Source: Planctomycetota bacterium (GTDB lineage: Bacteria; Planctomycetota; SZUA-567; H5-PLA8). Taken from it: 5,108 nucleotides of DNA. A program made the position numbers and the translations under genes. The notes under the pieces are model-generated. The model worked only from the letters and a program-made list of their open reading frames with translations. It had not been told where the DNA came from and ran no database searches. Position 1 is the stretch's first letter. The number at the start of each line of letters is the position of its first letter. The DNA lies in NCBI GenBank assembly GCA_025355035.1, contig JANXLS010000039.1, positions 1 through 5,108 of the forward strand, given 5' to 3'. Shown one piece after another: positions 1 through 5,108 of this stretch.

Positions 1-4
1 GAAA

Positions 5-28
5 CGGACATGTTGCGACTTTTGTCCG
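5..28. repeat. Inverted repeat at the left edge of the window
   Basis: The six-base arms CGGACA (5-10) and TGTCCG (23-28) are exact reverse complements around a 12-base loop. No T-run follows on the plus strand, so it is not a convincing terminator. It could belong to the end of an upstream gene or to the helicase leader. A related arm, ACGGAC/GTCCGT, occurs again at 130-147. Confidence 0.35.
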
Positions 29-70
29 CGATGCTCAAAAAACGAACGACGCTCGTCACGGAAAAATAAT

Positions 71-108
71 CCGCGCGCGCGGCCCGCACCGGGCAGTCAC
101 TTGCCCGG
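71..108. repeat. CG-alternating palindrome followed by a GC-rich hairpin
   Basis: Positions 71-82 form a perfect 12-base palindrome of alternating CG flanked by one C and one G. Directly after it, CCGGGCA (89-95) and TGCCCGG (102-108) make a perfect 7-bp stem with a six-base loop. The plus strand has no T-run after the stem, so this is not a canonical intrinsic terminator for a plus-strand gene. On the minus strand the A-rich stretch at 61-70 reads as T-rich, but about 18 bases away from the stem, which is too far. The most useful reading is a structured element in the leader of the helicase gene. Confidence 0.45.
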
Positions 109-129
109 CAGCACACTAGCCCTGATGCC

Positions 130-189
130 ACGGACGCGAATGTCCGTAAGCGTCAAATCAGAAGGGAAAGAATTCCCGGGTACGCCGGG
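130..189 (+). other. Hairpin-rich leader just upstream of the helicase start
   Basis: Three inverted repeats lie within 60 bases. ACGGAC (130-135) pairs with GTCCGT (142-147). GGGAA (164-168) pairs with TTCCC (173-177). CCCGG (175-179) pairs with CCGGG (185-189). The second and third share bases 175-177 and cannot form together. The only Shine-Dalgarno-like bases near the helicase ATG, GGGA at 187-190, fall partly inside the third stem. This is seen in the sequence. That it regulates translation is inference, though structured, autoregulated leaders are known for some bacterial cold-shock DEAD-box helicase genes. Confidence 0.35.
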
Positions 190-200
190 ACTCCAAACGA

Positions 201-2228
201 ATGCAATCATCGACCGAACCGAACGGCACATCCGTTCCACACGCTCCAGAAGGCAATATCGCTCCGGCCGCTCATGCCGCCGAACGCGCTGCTCCACCGC
301 AACACCCTCATCCAGAAACCACGACTGCGCCGACAAAAGCCGACGCCGCTGCCTCTGAAATTCACGCGCGCGAACATCGAGACGTTGGGCGCGATCGTTC
401 CAACGATCATCGCACGGGACGCGACCACGGGCCGACACTCTCGGACGACGAAATGGTCGTCGTGCTGGACGAGAACACGAAACTTGCCGGATCGTTCGAC
501 GAAATGGGATTGGCAGCAACGACGCTCGACAGCGTCAAAGCCGCTGGATACAGCAAGCCGACGCCGATCCAGAGCCTGTTTATTCCGCGCGCGAAAACGG
601 GCCGCGACGTGATGGGCCAGGCGCAAACCGGAACGGGCAAAACGGCCGCGTTCTTGCTTCCCATATTTGAAGCGTTGAAGCCCGGCGGCGGCGAAGGATT
701 TGCCCAAGCGATGATCCTTGCGCCGACGCGCGAACTGGCGATCCAGATTCACGGTGAAATCGCGAAGATCGGTTCGACGCTCGGATTTTCGTCGATCACG
801 CTTTATGGCGGGTCGTCTTACGAGCCTCAGATCGAAGCGCTCAAGCGCGGGGTGGACATCGTCGTTGGGACGCCGGGGCGGCTCATGGATCACATGAAGA
901 GCCACCGGTTGGATCTGCGCGGAATCAAAGTCGCCGTGCTCGACGAAGCGGATCGGATGCTGGATCTCGGCTTCCGCAAAGACATCGAATACATTCTTAA
1001 GCATTGCCCGAAAAATCGCCAGACGCTTCTGCTCTCCGCGACGATTCCCGACGATATTCGCAAACTAGCCCGACGCTTCATGGACGATCCGATCGAAATC
1101 TGGACAGCCGTCGAAAACCTCTCGGTGGATACGATCGAGCAGTTCTATTGCGCGACCGAACGCGATCAAAAATTGCCGATGTTGCTGAAGCTCCTGGATG
1201 TTGAAAAGCCCACGCTTGGGATCGTTTTCTGCGGCACGAAAATGGGAGCGAAGCGGCTCGCGGAACGACTTAACCGGCTGTACATTCCGGCGAAGGAAAT
1301 TCACGGCGATTTGCAGCAGGCTCGGCGCGAGAAAATCATGGCGCGTTTCCGCAGCGGACAAGTCACGTTGCTGATCGCGACCGACGTGGCCAGCCGTGGC
1401 ATCGACGTCGACGACATCACGCACGTATTCAATTACGACATTCCGTACAAGATCGACGATTACGTTCATCGTGTCGGTAGAACAGGTCGCATCGGGAAAT
1501 CGGGCAAGGCGTTCACGTTCGTGACGCGCGACGAAGGGCAGTATCTCACCGAAGTCGAAATGCTGATCAACCGCCAGTTAAAACCGATAAAGTTCGACGA
1601 CCTCACGAGCAAGTGGTGGCCGGTTCCGCCATCGGCTCCTCCCGAAGGTTTTGAACACGAACATGAACAATATCTCTCCGAAGAGGCGGGTGCTGGCGGA
1701 GGTTCAGGTGGCGGGTCCGGGCGCAAGAAGAAGGGACGCAGCCGAAAAGAGCGTCCGGAGAAGCGCGAGTCGAAGGCGCGTGTCGAAAAACGCGAGCACG
1801 TTGCGCCTGTTGCAGCACCTATTGAGGGCAGCACGACGGCACTCGGATCCGGGCAAAACGCTCCAAGCGAGTCGGGAACCAGCGAAGTCGGAGCCAGCAA
1901 ACCGCGCGACCGCGGCGGACGCGGACGGCGCCAGCGCATTCAGATCGTTTGCGCACGCTGCGGAATTGAATCGTCCGTCAACTTCGAACCCGATCCGACG
2001 CGCCCGATCTTCTGTTCGCCGTGCCACAAAATTCACAAAGCGGAACGCGAAAAACTCGCAGCTGAAGCAGCCGTTGCGGCTGGAGCGTCGCATCTCCACG
2101 AACTCGATCCGCACACGAGCCACGCCGGCCCGATGATTTCCGACGCGTCGATCGATCTGGATGCCGTTGGCATCCCGTCGCTGATGGACGGCGGTTTGGG
2201 CGGAGCGGACATCAGCCTCTTCGATTGA
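201..2228 (+). CDS. DEAD-box ATP-dependent RNA helicase with C-terminal CxxC-x17-CxxC zinc ribbon
   Basis: This is a cytoplasmic ATP-dependent RNA helicase of the DEAD-box family (superfamily 2), expected to unwind or remodel RNA duplexes in ribosome assembly, mRNA decay or cold adaptation. All core motifs are visible in the 675 residues: Q motif (F99 and GYxKPTPIQ ending at Q124), motif I AQTGTGKT 141-148, Ia PTRELA 175-180, Ib TPGRL 224-228, DEAD 248-251, SAT 279-281, IVFCGTK 341-347, ATDVASRGIDV 393-403 and HRVGRTGR 423-430. Residues 1-95 are Pro/Ala/His-rich and probably disordered. Residues 495-580 are a Gly/Ser-rich then Lys/Arg-rich linker suited to RNA binding. C584, C587, C605 and C608 form a zinc ribbon, followed by an acidic tail. 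It is longer than RhlE-type enzymes (about 400-450 residues) because of these extensions. ATG 201 is the first start after the in-frame stop at 147-149; its ribosome site is weak (GGGA 187-190), and M85 (453) is a less likely alternative. It cannot be assigned to rhlE, deaD or srmB from sequence alone. Confidence 0.96.
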   Translation: MQSSTEPNGTSVPHAPEGNIAPAAHAAERAAPPQHPHPETTTAPTKADAAASEIHAREHRDVGRDRSNDHRTGRDHGPTLSDDEMVVVLDENTKLAGSFDEMGLAATTLDSVKAAGYSKPTPIQSLFIPRAKTGRDVMGQAQTGTGKTAAFLLPIFEALKPGGGEGFAQAMILAPTRELAIQIHGEIAKIGSTLGFSSITLYGGSSYEPQIEALKRGVDIVVGTPGRLMDHMKSHRLDLRGIKVAVLDEADRMLDLGFRKDIEYILKHCPKNRQTLLLSATIPDDIRKLARRFMDDPIEIWTAVENLSVDTIEQFYCATERDQKLPMLLKLLDVEKPTLGIVFCGTKMGAKRLAERLNRLYIPAKEIHGDLQQARREKIMARFRSGQVTLLIATDVASRGIDVDDITHVFNYDIPYKIDDYVHRVGRTGRIGKSGKAFTFVTRDEGQYLTEVEMLINRQLKPIKFDDLTSKWWPVPPSAPPEGFEHEHEQYLSEEAGAGGGSGGGSGRKKKGRSRKERPEKRESKARVEKREHVAPVAAPIEGSTTALGSGQNAPSESGTSEVGASKPRDRGGRGRRQRIQIVCARCGIESSVNFEPDPTRPIFCSPCHKIHKAEREKLAAEAAVAAGASHLHELDPHTSHAGPMISDASIDLDAVGIPSLMDGGLGGADISLFD

Positions 2229-2241
2229 TATCGATACAAGG

Positions 2242-2270
2242 CTCGCCGCGAAAACGCGGCGAGTTCTTTT
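2242..2270 (+). terminator. Intrinsic terminator of the helicase gene
   Basis: A perfect 9-bp GC-rich stem, CTCGCCGCG (2242-2250) with CGCGGCGAG (2255-2263), closes an AAAA loop and is followed directly by TTCTTTT (2264-2270). It begins 13 bases after the helicase stop codon. This is the classic Rho-independent layout and suggests that the downstream zinc-ribbon gene is mostly transcribed from its own promoter. Confidence 0.93.
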
Positions 2271-2332
2271 GGTAATGCCCCTCCCCGAGCGCGTCTTTAT
2301 TGACGGCAATCTGCAATCGGCACTCAAGAATC

Positions 2333-2336
2333 AGGA
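2333..2336 (+). promoter_or_regulatory. Ribosome binding site deciding the zinc-ribbon gene start
   Basis: AGGA lies 11 bases before ATG 2348. It supports this ATG over the in-frame TTG at 2300, which lies upstream of it and would add 16 residues without domain similarity. It also fits better than the in-frame ATG at 2363, which would trim the start of the first zinc ribbon. Confidence 0.5.
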
Positions 2337-2347
2337 CTCTCTCATCG

Positions 2348-2698
2348 ATGGCTTGCGACGTGATGGTAAAATGTGTGGACTGCGGCGCGGAGTTTGAATT
2401 CACGACGCGCGAGCAGATGTTCTATCAGGAGAACGGCTGGGACGCGCCGCGCCGCTGCAAGACCTGCCGCGGCAAACGCCATCCGGAATCGCGGACTCCT
2501 CATTCGCACTCACACGAAAAGTCGTCGCCGTCGGATCTGCTTCCCGCGGTCGTGGTTCCGGGCGCGGACAATCACCCCAAATTCCGCGTCAACTGTTCGT
2601 CGTGCGGCGTCGAAACGGCTGTGCCTTTCAAGCCGGACCCCAAACGACCGGCGTTCTGTAAAGCATGCCTTGCGAAATCAAAGGCCGGGAAGCGCTAG
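2348..2698 (+). CDS. Small double zinc-ribbon protein (zf-trcl type plus CxxC-x17-CxxC)
   Basis: A 116-residue, probably cytoplasmic, protein with two zinc ribbons and no catalytic domain. Ribbon 1 uses C9/C12 and C37/C40, with the pattern CVDCGAEFEFTTREQ then FYQENGW and RRCKTCR; this matches the probable zinc-ribbon domain family known as zf-trcl. A polar, His-rich linker (about 45-75, with PHSHSH at 51-56) leads to ribbon 2 with C83/C86 and C104/C107 separated by 17 residues, then a basic tail. Ribbon 2 matches the helicase C-terminal ribbon at 14 of 25 positions (C83-C107 against C584-C608), including FxPDPxRPxFC. Function is unknown; nucleic acid or protein binding is the reasonable inference from the basic composition and the shared module. 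It follows the helicase terminator by 77 bases, so it is probably its own unit. A possible -35 (TTGACG, 2300-2305) has no good -10 partner. Confidence 0.88.
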   Translation: MACDVMVKCVDCGAEFEFTTREQMFYQENGWDAPRRCKTCRGKRHPESRTPHSHSHEKSSPSDLLPAVVVPGADNHPKFRVNCSSCGVETAVPFKPDPKRPAFCKACLAKSKAGKR

Positions 2699-2713
2699 AG
2701 CGGTTTCAGCTCT
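2697..2713. other. Weak hairpin between convergent genes
   Basis: AGAGC (2697-2701) pairs with GCTCT (2709-2713) around a seven-base loop, overlapping the zinc-ribbon stop codon and ending 10 bases before the converging stop codon of the serine hydrolase gene. The stem is short and no T-run follows on either strand. It is the only structure seen in the 25-base gap that could serve as a bidirectional terminator, and it is weak. Confidence 0.2.
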
Positions 2714-2723
2714 GCAAAACGGG

Positions 2724-3890
2724 CTACTTTGCGAGCGTTTTCGCGATCTTCTGGAAAACGTCCTGGCTCTTTCCGCCTTCGCCCGGAAAGCCTGCGTGTT
2801 GAACCATCCAAACATAAACGAGACCGCTCTTCGGATCGACGCTCATGTTCGTTGCCTCGGCGCCGCCGTGTCCGAAATTTCCGCCGCCAGTTGAGAATCC
2901 GAAGCCGTAATTGTCTTTGAGCGCGCCGGTTTGCTTGCTGGTCATCTGCTTAAGTGACGCTTCCGAGATGTAGCGCTTCCCGTCGAATTCGCCGCCGTTC
3001 AGCAGCATCTGACAGAAGCGCGCGCAATCCGTTGCCGTCGAGAACAATCCGCCCGCAGGCATCGGCTGGCGCGTGCGATCGCTCAGTGGATACGCCAGTT
3101 GGCTGATCTTGATTTCTTCCAGATCGTTTTTTTCCTTGTTCGGCTTATACGACTTCGCGATCCGCGCGACCTGCGCTTCGTTTGGCCAGAACGTCGTGTC
3201 CTTCATGCCAAGCGGATCGAACAATCGCTTCTGCAAAAATTCTTCATATGGCATGCCGCTGACCACTTCGATAATCCGCCCCGCGGTGTTGATCCCGGCG
3301 TTCGAATATTTGTACGCCTCGTCGGGCTCGGTGTTGAGCGTCAACTTCGCGTAACTGGCCACGCGCTCGCTCAACGGTTTTTGATCGAGCGTCGGTTTTT
3401 CCATCGGCGACGCGAAGGGCAGCCCGCTGGTGTGAGAGAGAATGTTGCGAACCAAAATCGGATGCTTCGGGGCCTTCGTCGCTTTCTTGTCTTTGTCAGT
3501 GGGATCGAGGACCGCCTGGCCTTTGAACTCCGGCAAATATTTTTCGACCGGATCTTCGACGTTTACTTTGCCTTCATCGACGAGCATCATCAACGCTGTC
3601 GCAGTGATCGGTTTGCTTTGCGACGCAATCCAAAAAATGTCGTCCGTCTTCATCGCTCTCTTCGCCGCGATGTCCGCGAATCCGACTGCTTCGAGGCAGA
3701 GAATTTGACCCTTCGTCGCGACAAGCGTCACTGCACCCGCCAGGGAATGGCTGTCAACAAACGGCTGCAACTTCGGTGCGATTACCGAGGTTTGCGCGGC
3801 TTCCTCTGCGCGAATTGAGAGGGTGCAAATCAGAACCACTATGAGCACCTGCCAATTACGCGATAGCCGAAACGAATTTGTGAGAGGCAT
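2724..3890 (-). CDS. Exported serine hydrolase, beta-lactamase class C / penicillin-binding fold
   Basis: A 388-residue secreted hydrolase of the beta-lactamase-related family (Pfam Beta-lactamase, class C fold), which includes esterases, D-aminopeptidases and peptidoglycan-active enzymes. A signal peptide is visible: Arg8/Arg11, a hydrophobic stretch at 14-26 and likely cleavage after Ala28; C22 does not sit in a proper lipobox. The catalytic SxxK is S90-Q-S-K93, inside the typical FWIASQSKPITA block. The YxN motif is Y195-S-N197, and the KTG position is taken by H341-G-G343, which is usual for the esterase-like members. LLSHTSGLP-like text (150-158) and PAGGLFST (279-285) are further family landmarks. 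Length is normal for the family and the frame is intact. ATG 3890 has GGAG ten bases upstream. The gene is convergent with the zinc-ribbon gene and divergent from the TIM-barrel gene. The substrate cannot be read from the sequence; calling it a true antibiotic beta-lactamase is not supported. Confidence 0.93.
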   Translation of the reverse strand: MPLTNSFRLSRNWQVLIVVLICTLSIRAEEAAQTSVIAPKLQPFVDSHSLAGAVTLVATKGQILCLEAVGFADIAAKRAMKTDDIFWIASQSKPITATALMMLVDEGKVNVEDPVEKYLPEFKGQAVLDPTDKDKKATKAPKHPILVRNILSHTSGLPFASPMEKPTLDQKPLSERVASYAKLTLNTEPDEAYKYSNAGINTAGRIIEVVSGMPYEEFLQKRLFDPLGMKDTTFWPNEAQVARIAKSYKPNKEKNDLEEIKISQLAYPLSDRTRQPMPAGGLFSTATDCARFCQMLLNGGEFDGKRYISEASLKQMTSKQTGALKDNYGFGFSTGGGNFGHGGAEATNMSVDPKSGLVYVWMVQHAGFPGEGGKSQDVFQKIAKTLAK

Positions 3891-3900
3891 ACCTTCTTTG

Positions 3901-3904
3901 CTCC
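3901..3904 (-). promoter_or_regulatory. Ribosome binding site of the serine hydrolase gene
   Basis: Read on the minus strand, GGAG lies ten bases before the ATG at 3890. A second purine run, AGAAGG, sits only one base from the ATG and is too close to work well. GGAG supports the chosen start, which also gives a complete signal peptide. Confidence 0.55.
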
Positions 3905-3985
3905 ATTCAATGAGGAGTTGAACGACTCGAACGCACCCGTCAAAATCGGTGTAGTTCCGAGCATATACATACTCCGATGAGGCTA

Positions 3986-4013
3986 CTTAATTCACTTTTC
4001 TTAATTCACTTTA
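3986..4013. repeat. Two-copy 14-base tandem direct repeat in the divergent intergenic region
   Basis: CTTAATTCACTTT occurs at 3986-3998 and again at 4000-4012, exactly one 14-base period apart; the fourteenth base is T in the first copy and A in the second. The patch is strikingly AT-rich against its GC-rich surroundings. It lies 45-71 bases upstream of the TIM-barrel start and about 95 bases upstream of the serine hydrolase start. The spacing is not an integral 10.5-base helical turn. It could be a paired regulator site or part of a promoter. A possible -10 (AATAAT, 4030-4035) lies 19 bases after a TTCACT in copy two, which is a poor spacing. Confidence 0.6.
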
Positions 4014-4041
4014 TTGAGCCGCACGGGGCAATAATCAACAT

Positions 4042-4047
4042 GAGGAA
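4042..4047 (+). promoter_or_regulatory. Ribosome binding site of the TIM-barrel gene
   Basis: GAGGAA sits nine bases before ATG 4057, a near-ideal Shine-Dalgarno match and spacing. It fixes this start, which is also the one that gives a full Tat signal peptide. Confidence 0.75.
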
Positions 4048-4056
4048 TTCGCCATC

Positions 4057-5004
4057 ATGAGCACAAGGACCTCCCAACATTCCATCACACGCCGCGAAGC
4101 ATGCTCGTTACTCGGCGGCGCTTTCGCTTCACTTACTGTACCGCACGCTTCTGCTGACGATGCACCCGGAGCGTACCGCCTCAATTATCAACTTGCGTCA
4201 GCGATGTACGGCACCTTTGCGCTCGACACGATTTTGGTCGAAGCACAGAAAACCGGCACGAAAACGATCGACATCTGGCGCAAGCCGCACGGCGATCAGC
4301 GCGAGCAGTTGGAAGTCATGGGCGTCCCAGCGTTTCAGGAACTTCTGAAAAAACACGGTGTCGAAGTTGGCACGTTGACTTGCTACACTCCGGGACCGTT
4401 TAAACTCCAGAATGATTTTGCCATGGCAAAACAACTCGGCGCGAAGATCATCGTCACGGGCAGCGACAAGGAAGTGAACGAACCGTCCGGTCCCACCGCG
4501 CGCGATGCCGTCGCAAAATTTCTTGAGAAAATGAAGCCCCATGTCGAAGCGGCGGCGTCCGCCGGAGTGCGCATCGCCATCGAAAATCACAGCGGACAAA
4601 TGTTCTTCACGCCGGATTCGATGCGTCACTTCGCGGAGCTGAACACATCGCCGAATCTCGGCGTCGCGTTCGCCCCGCACCACCTTTCAAAATACGCCGA
4701 CGATATCCCGAAACTCATCAACGATCTCGGCCCTCAGCTCGCGTTTTTCTATGCGCAGGAACACGGCAAAGGCTTTATCGGCAAGCTTCCGAAAAACGAA
4801 GAGATGATGCAGATGCCCGGCTACGGTGGCGGGCTCGATTACAAAGCTGTGGCCGCGGCATTGAAGAAAATCAACTTCCAGGGGTTTGTCGAAATTCTCA
4901 TGCACCCCACCCCGCGCGGCATCCCGATCCTCCCAACGATCGACGAGGTCACCGCCGCGATTAATAAATCGCGGACGTATTTGGACGCGTGTTTGAAGGG
5001 GTAG
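4057..5004 (+). CDS. Tat-exported sugar phosphate isomerase/epimerase-like TIM-barrel protein
   Basis: A 315-residue protein of the xylose isomerase-like TIM-barrel superfamily (AP endonuclease family 2 fold), whose members isomerise or epimerise sugars and related polyols with a divalent metal. The N-terminus carries a twin-arginine signal: T11-R12-R13-E14, a mild hydrophobic stretch (about 15-28) and an A-S-A cleavage site at 31-33, so folded export to the periplasm is likely. The barrel runs from about residue 45 to 312. Candidate metal or catalytic residues are E176 (IAIENH), H209, H236 (YAQEHGKG) and E279 (FVEI). The position where many relatives have Asp in a DxxH motif reads A206-P-H-H209, so the metal site may differ or the protein may belong to a divergent subfamily. 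Length and frame look normal. It is divergent from the serine hydrolase gene with a 166-base shared upstream region. The substrate is unknown; many secreted relatives sit in carbohydrate-use loci, but no such gene is visible here. Confidence 0.9.
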   Translation: MSTRTSQHSITRREACSLLGGAFASLTVPHASADDAPGAYRLNYQLASAMYGTFALDTILVEAQKTGTKTIDIWRKPHGDQREQLEVMGVPAFQELLKKHGVEVGTLTCYTPGPFKLQNDFAMAKQLGAKIIVTGSDKEVNEPSGPTARDAVAKFLEKMKPHVEAAASAGVRIAIENHSGQMFFTPDSMRHFAELNTSPNLGVAFAPHHLSKYADDIPKLINDLGPQLAFFYAQEHGKGFIGKLPKNEEMMQMPGYGGGLDYKAVAAALKKINFQGFVEILMHPTPRGIPILPTIDEVTAAINKSRTYLDACLKG

Positions 5005-5007
5005 CAA

Positions 5008-5024
5008 AGGGACGATTGGTCCCT
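5008..5024. other. Short hairpin just after the TIM-barrel gene
   Basis: AGGGAC (5008-5013) and GTCCCT (5019-5024) form a perfect 6-bp stem with a five-base loop, starting three bases after the stop codon. No T-run follows on the plus strand, so an intrinsic terminator is only weakly supported. It may instead act as a transcript-end stabiliser or mark the boundary of the repeat-like tail that starts here. Confidence 0.35.
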
Positions 5025-5108
5025 AGCAGCCCGTTGAAAAAGGCTCGCATGGAAAAATCCGGCGCTTTTTGTCCGGCTCTTCGTTGCGAGCTTCAAGCGT
5101 TATCTCCT
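5023..5108. mobile_element. Possible edge of an insertion or interspersed repeat element (partial)
   Basis: After the last gene the sequence changes to CTAGCAGCCCGTTGAAAAA (5023-5041), which resembles terminal sequences I associate with insertion elements or dispersed repeats in GC-rich bacteria; this is recollection, not a search. It is followed by an imperfect inverted repeat: GCTCGCA (5043-5049) pairs exactly with TGCGAGC (5085-5091). Inside it, GGA+AAAA (5051-5057) pairs with TTTT+TCC (5067-5070 and 5072-5074) with one bulged base. No transposase sequence is visible, and the window ends before a second boundary could be seen. An alternative is an ordinary intergenic tail with chance pairing. 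Confidence 0.3.

Noticed and set aside
101..358. A plus-strand frame overlapping the helicase start
   Set aside because: It runs out of frame into the helicase N-terminal region and becomes Arg/Ser-rich; no ribosome site or domain supports it.
97..519. A minus-strand frame whose last 35 codons (97-200) read like plausible protein outside the helicase gene
   Set aside because: Most of the frame is antisense to the helicase N-terminus and Arg/Cys-rich. The tail could be the remnant of another gene's C-terminus, but I recognise no domain and cannot support it.
207..1004. A 265-codon open frame on the minus strand opposite the helicase gene
   Set aside because: It overlaps the conserved helicase motifs in antisense and gives an Arg-rich, motif-free translation.
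2300..2331. A sigma-70-like promoter (TTGACG with AAGAAT) for the zinc-ribbon gene
   Set aside because: The spacing is 20 bases and the -10 match is only four of six, so I did not list it.
2300..2347. TTG at 2300 as an upstream start for the zinc-ribbon gene
   Set aside because: The extra 16 residues match nothing in the domain, and AGGA at 2333-2336 fits ATG 2348 better.
3099..3818. A 239-codon open frame on the plus strand opposite the serine hydrolase gene
   Set aside because: It lies wholly antisense to a gene with clear family motifs, its translation is Arg/Phe-rich without recognisable domains, and it has no ribosome site; this is a shadow frame in GC-rich DNA.
4040..4060. A six-residue frame (ATG 4040, TGA 4058-4060) whose stop overlaps the TIM-barrel start as ATGA
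   Set aside because: Its start has no ribosome site, and the frame itself includes the ribosome site of the real gene; most likely chance.
1..5108. CRISPR array, tRNA or rRNA genes
   Set aside because: No regularly spaced repeats, no cloverleaf-like segment and no conserved rRNA stretch were seen in the few non-coding gaps, all of which are under 210 bases.

Overview
The window reads as chromosomal DNA from a GC-rich bacterium (upper 50s percent by eye). It holds four intact protein genes and no RNA gene, CRISPR array or complete mobile element. The best guess for the host is a Verrucomicrobiota- or Planctomycetota-type soil or water bacterium. That rests on the zinc-ribbon domains attached to and beside the helicase, and on a Tat-exported xylose-isomerase-like TIM barrel next to an exported serine hydrolase. 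It is inference; there is no marker gene to test it.

Region 1 (1-200) is a leader without a convincing gene but with an unusual density of inverted repeats, ending at the helicase start. Region 2 (201-2228, +) is a DEAD-box RNA helicase with a disordered N-terminus, a complete two-lobe helicase core, a basic Gly/Lys/Arg linker and a CxxC-x17-CxxC zinc ribbon near its C-terminus. A textbook intrinsic terminator follows at 2242-2270. Region 3 (2348-2698, +) is a 116-residue protein with two zinc ribbons; the second is clearly related to the ribbon at the helicase C-terminus. The two genes look like separate transcription units that share an RNA- or ribosome-related protein module.

Region 4 (2724-3890, -) is an exported class C beta-lactamase-fold serine hydrolase, convergent with the zinc-ribbon gene. 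Region 5 (3891-4056) is the divergent intergenic region, with an AT-rich patch carrying a perfect 13-base direct repeat. Region 6 (4057-5004, +) is a Tat-exported sugar phosphate isomerase/epimerase-like TIM-barrel protein. Region 7 (5005-5108) is a short tail with a small hairpin and a longer imperfect inverted repeat; it resembles the edge of an insertion or repeat element whose body would lie outside the window.

The helicase and zinc-ribbon protein plausibly work in RNA metabolism in the cytoplasm. The serine hydrolase and TIM-barrel protein are both predicted to leave the cytoplasm and share an upstream region, but nothing visible proves a common pathway. I did not find an obviously new system. 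The most interesting items are the helicase/zinc-ribbon pairing, the hairpin-rich helicase leader, the tandem repeat in the divergent promoter region, the missing Asp in the TIM-barrel metal site, and the repeat-like right end.
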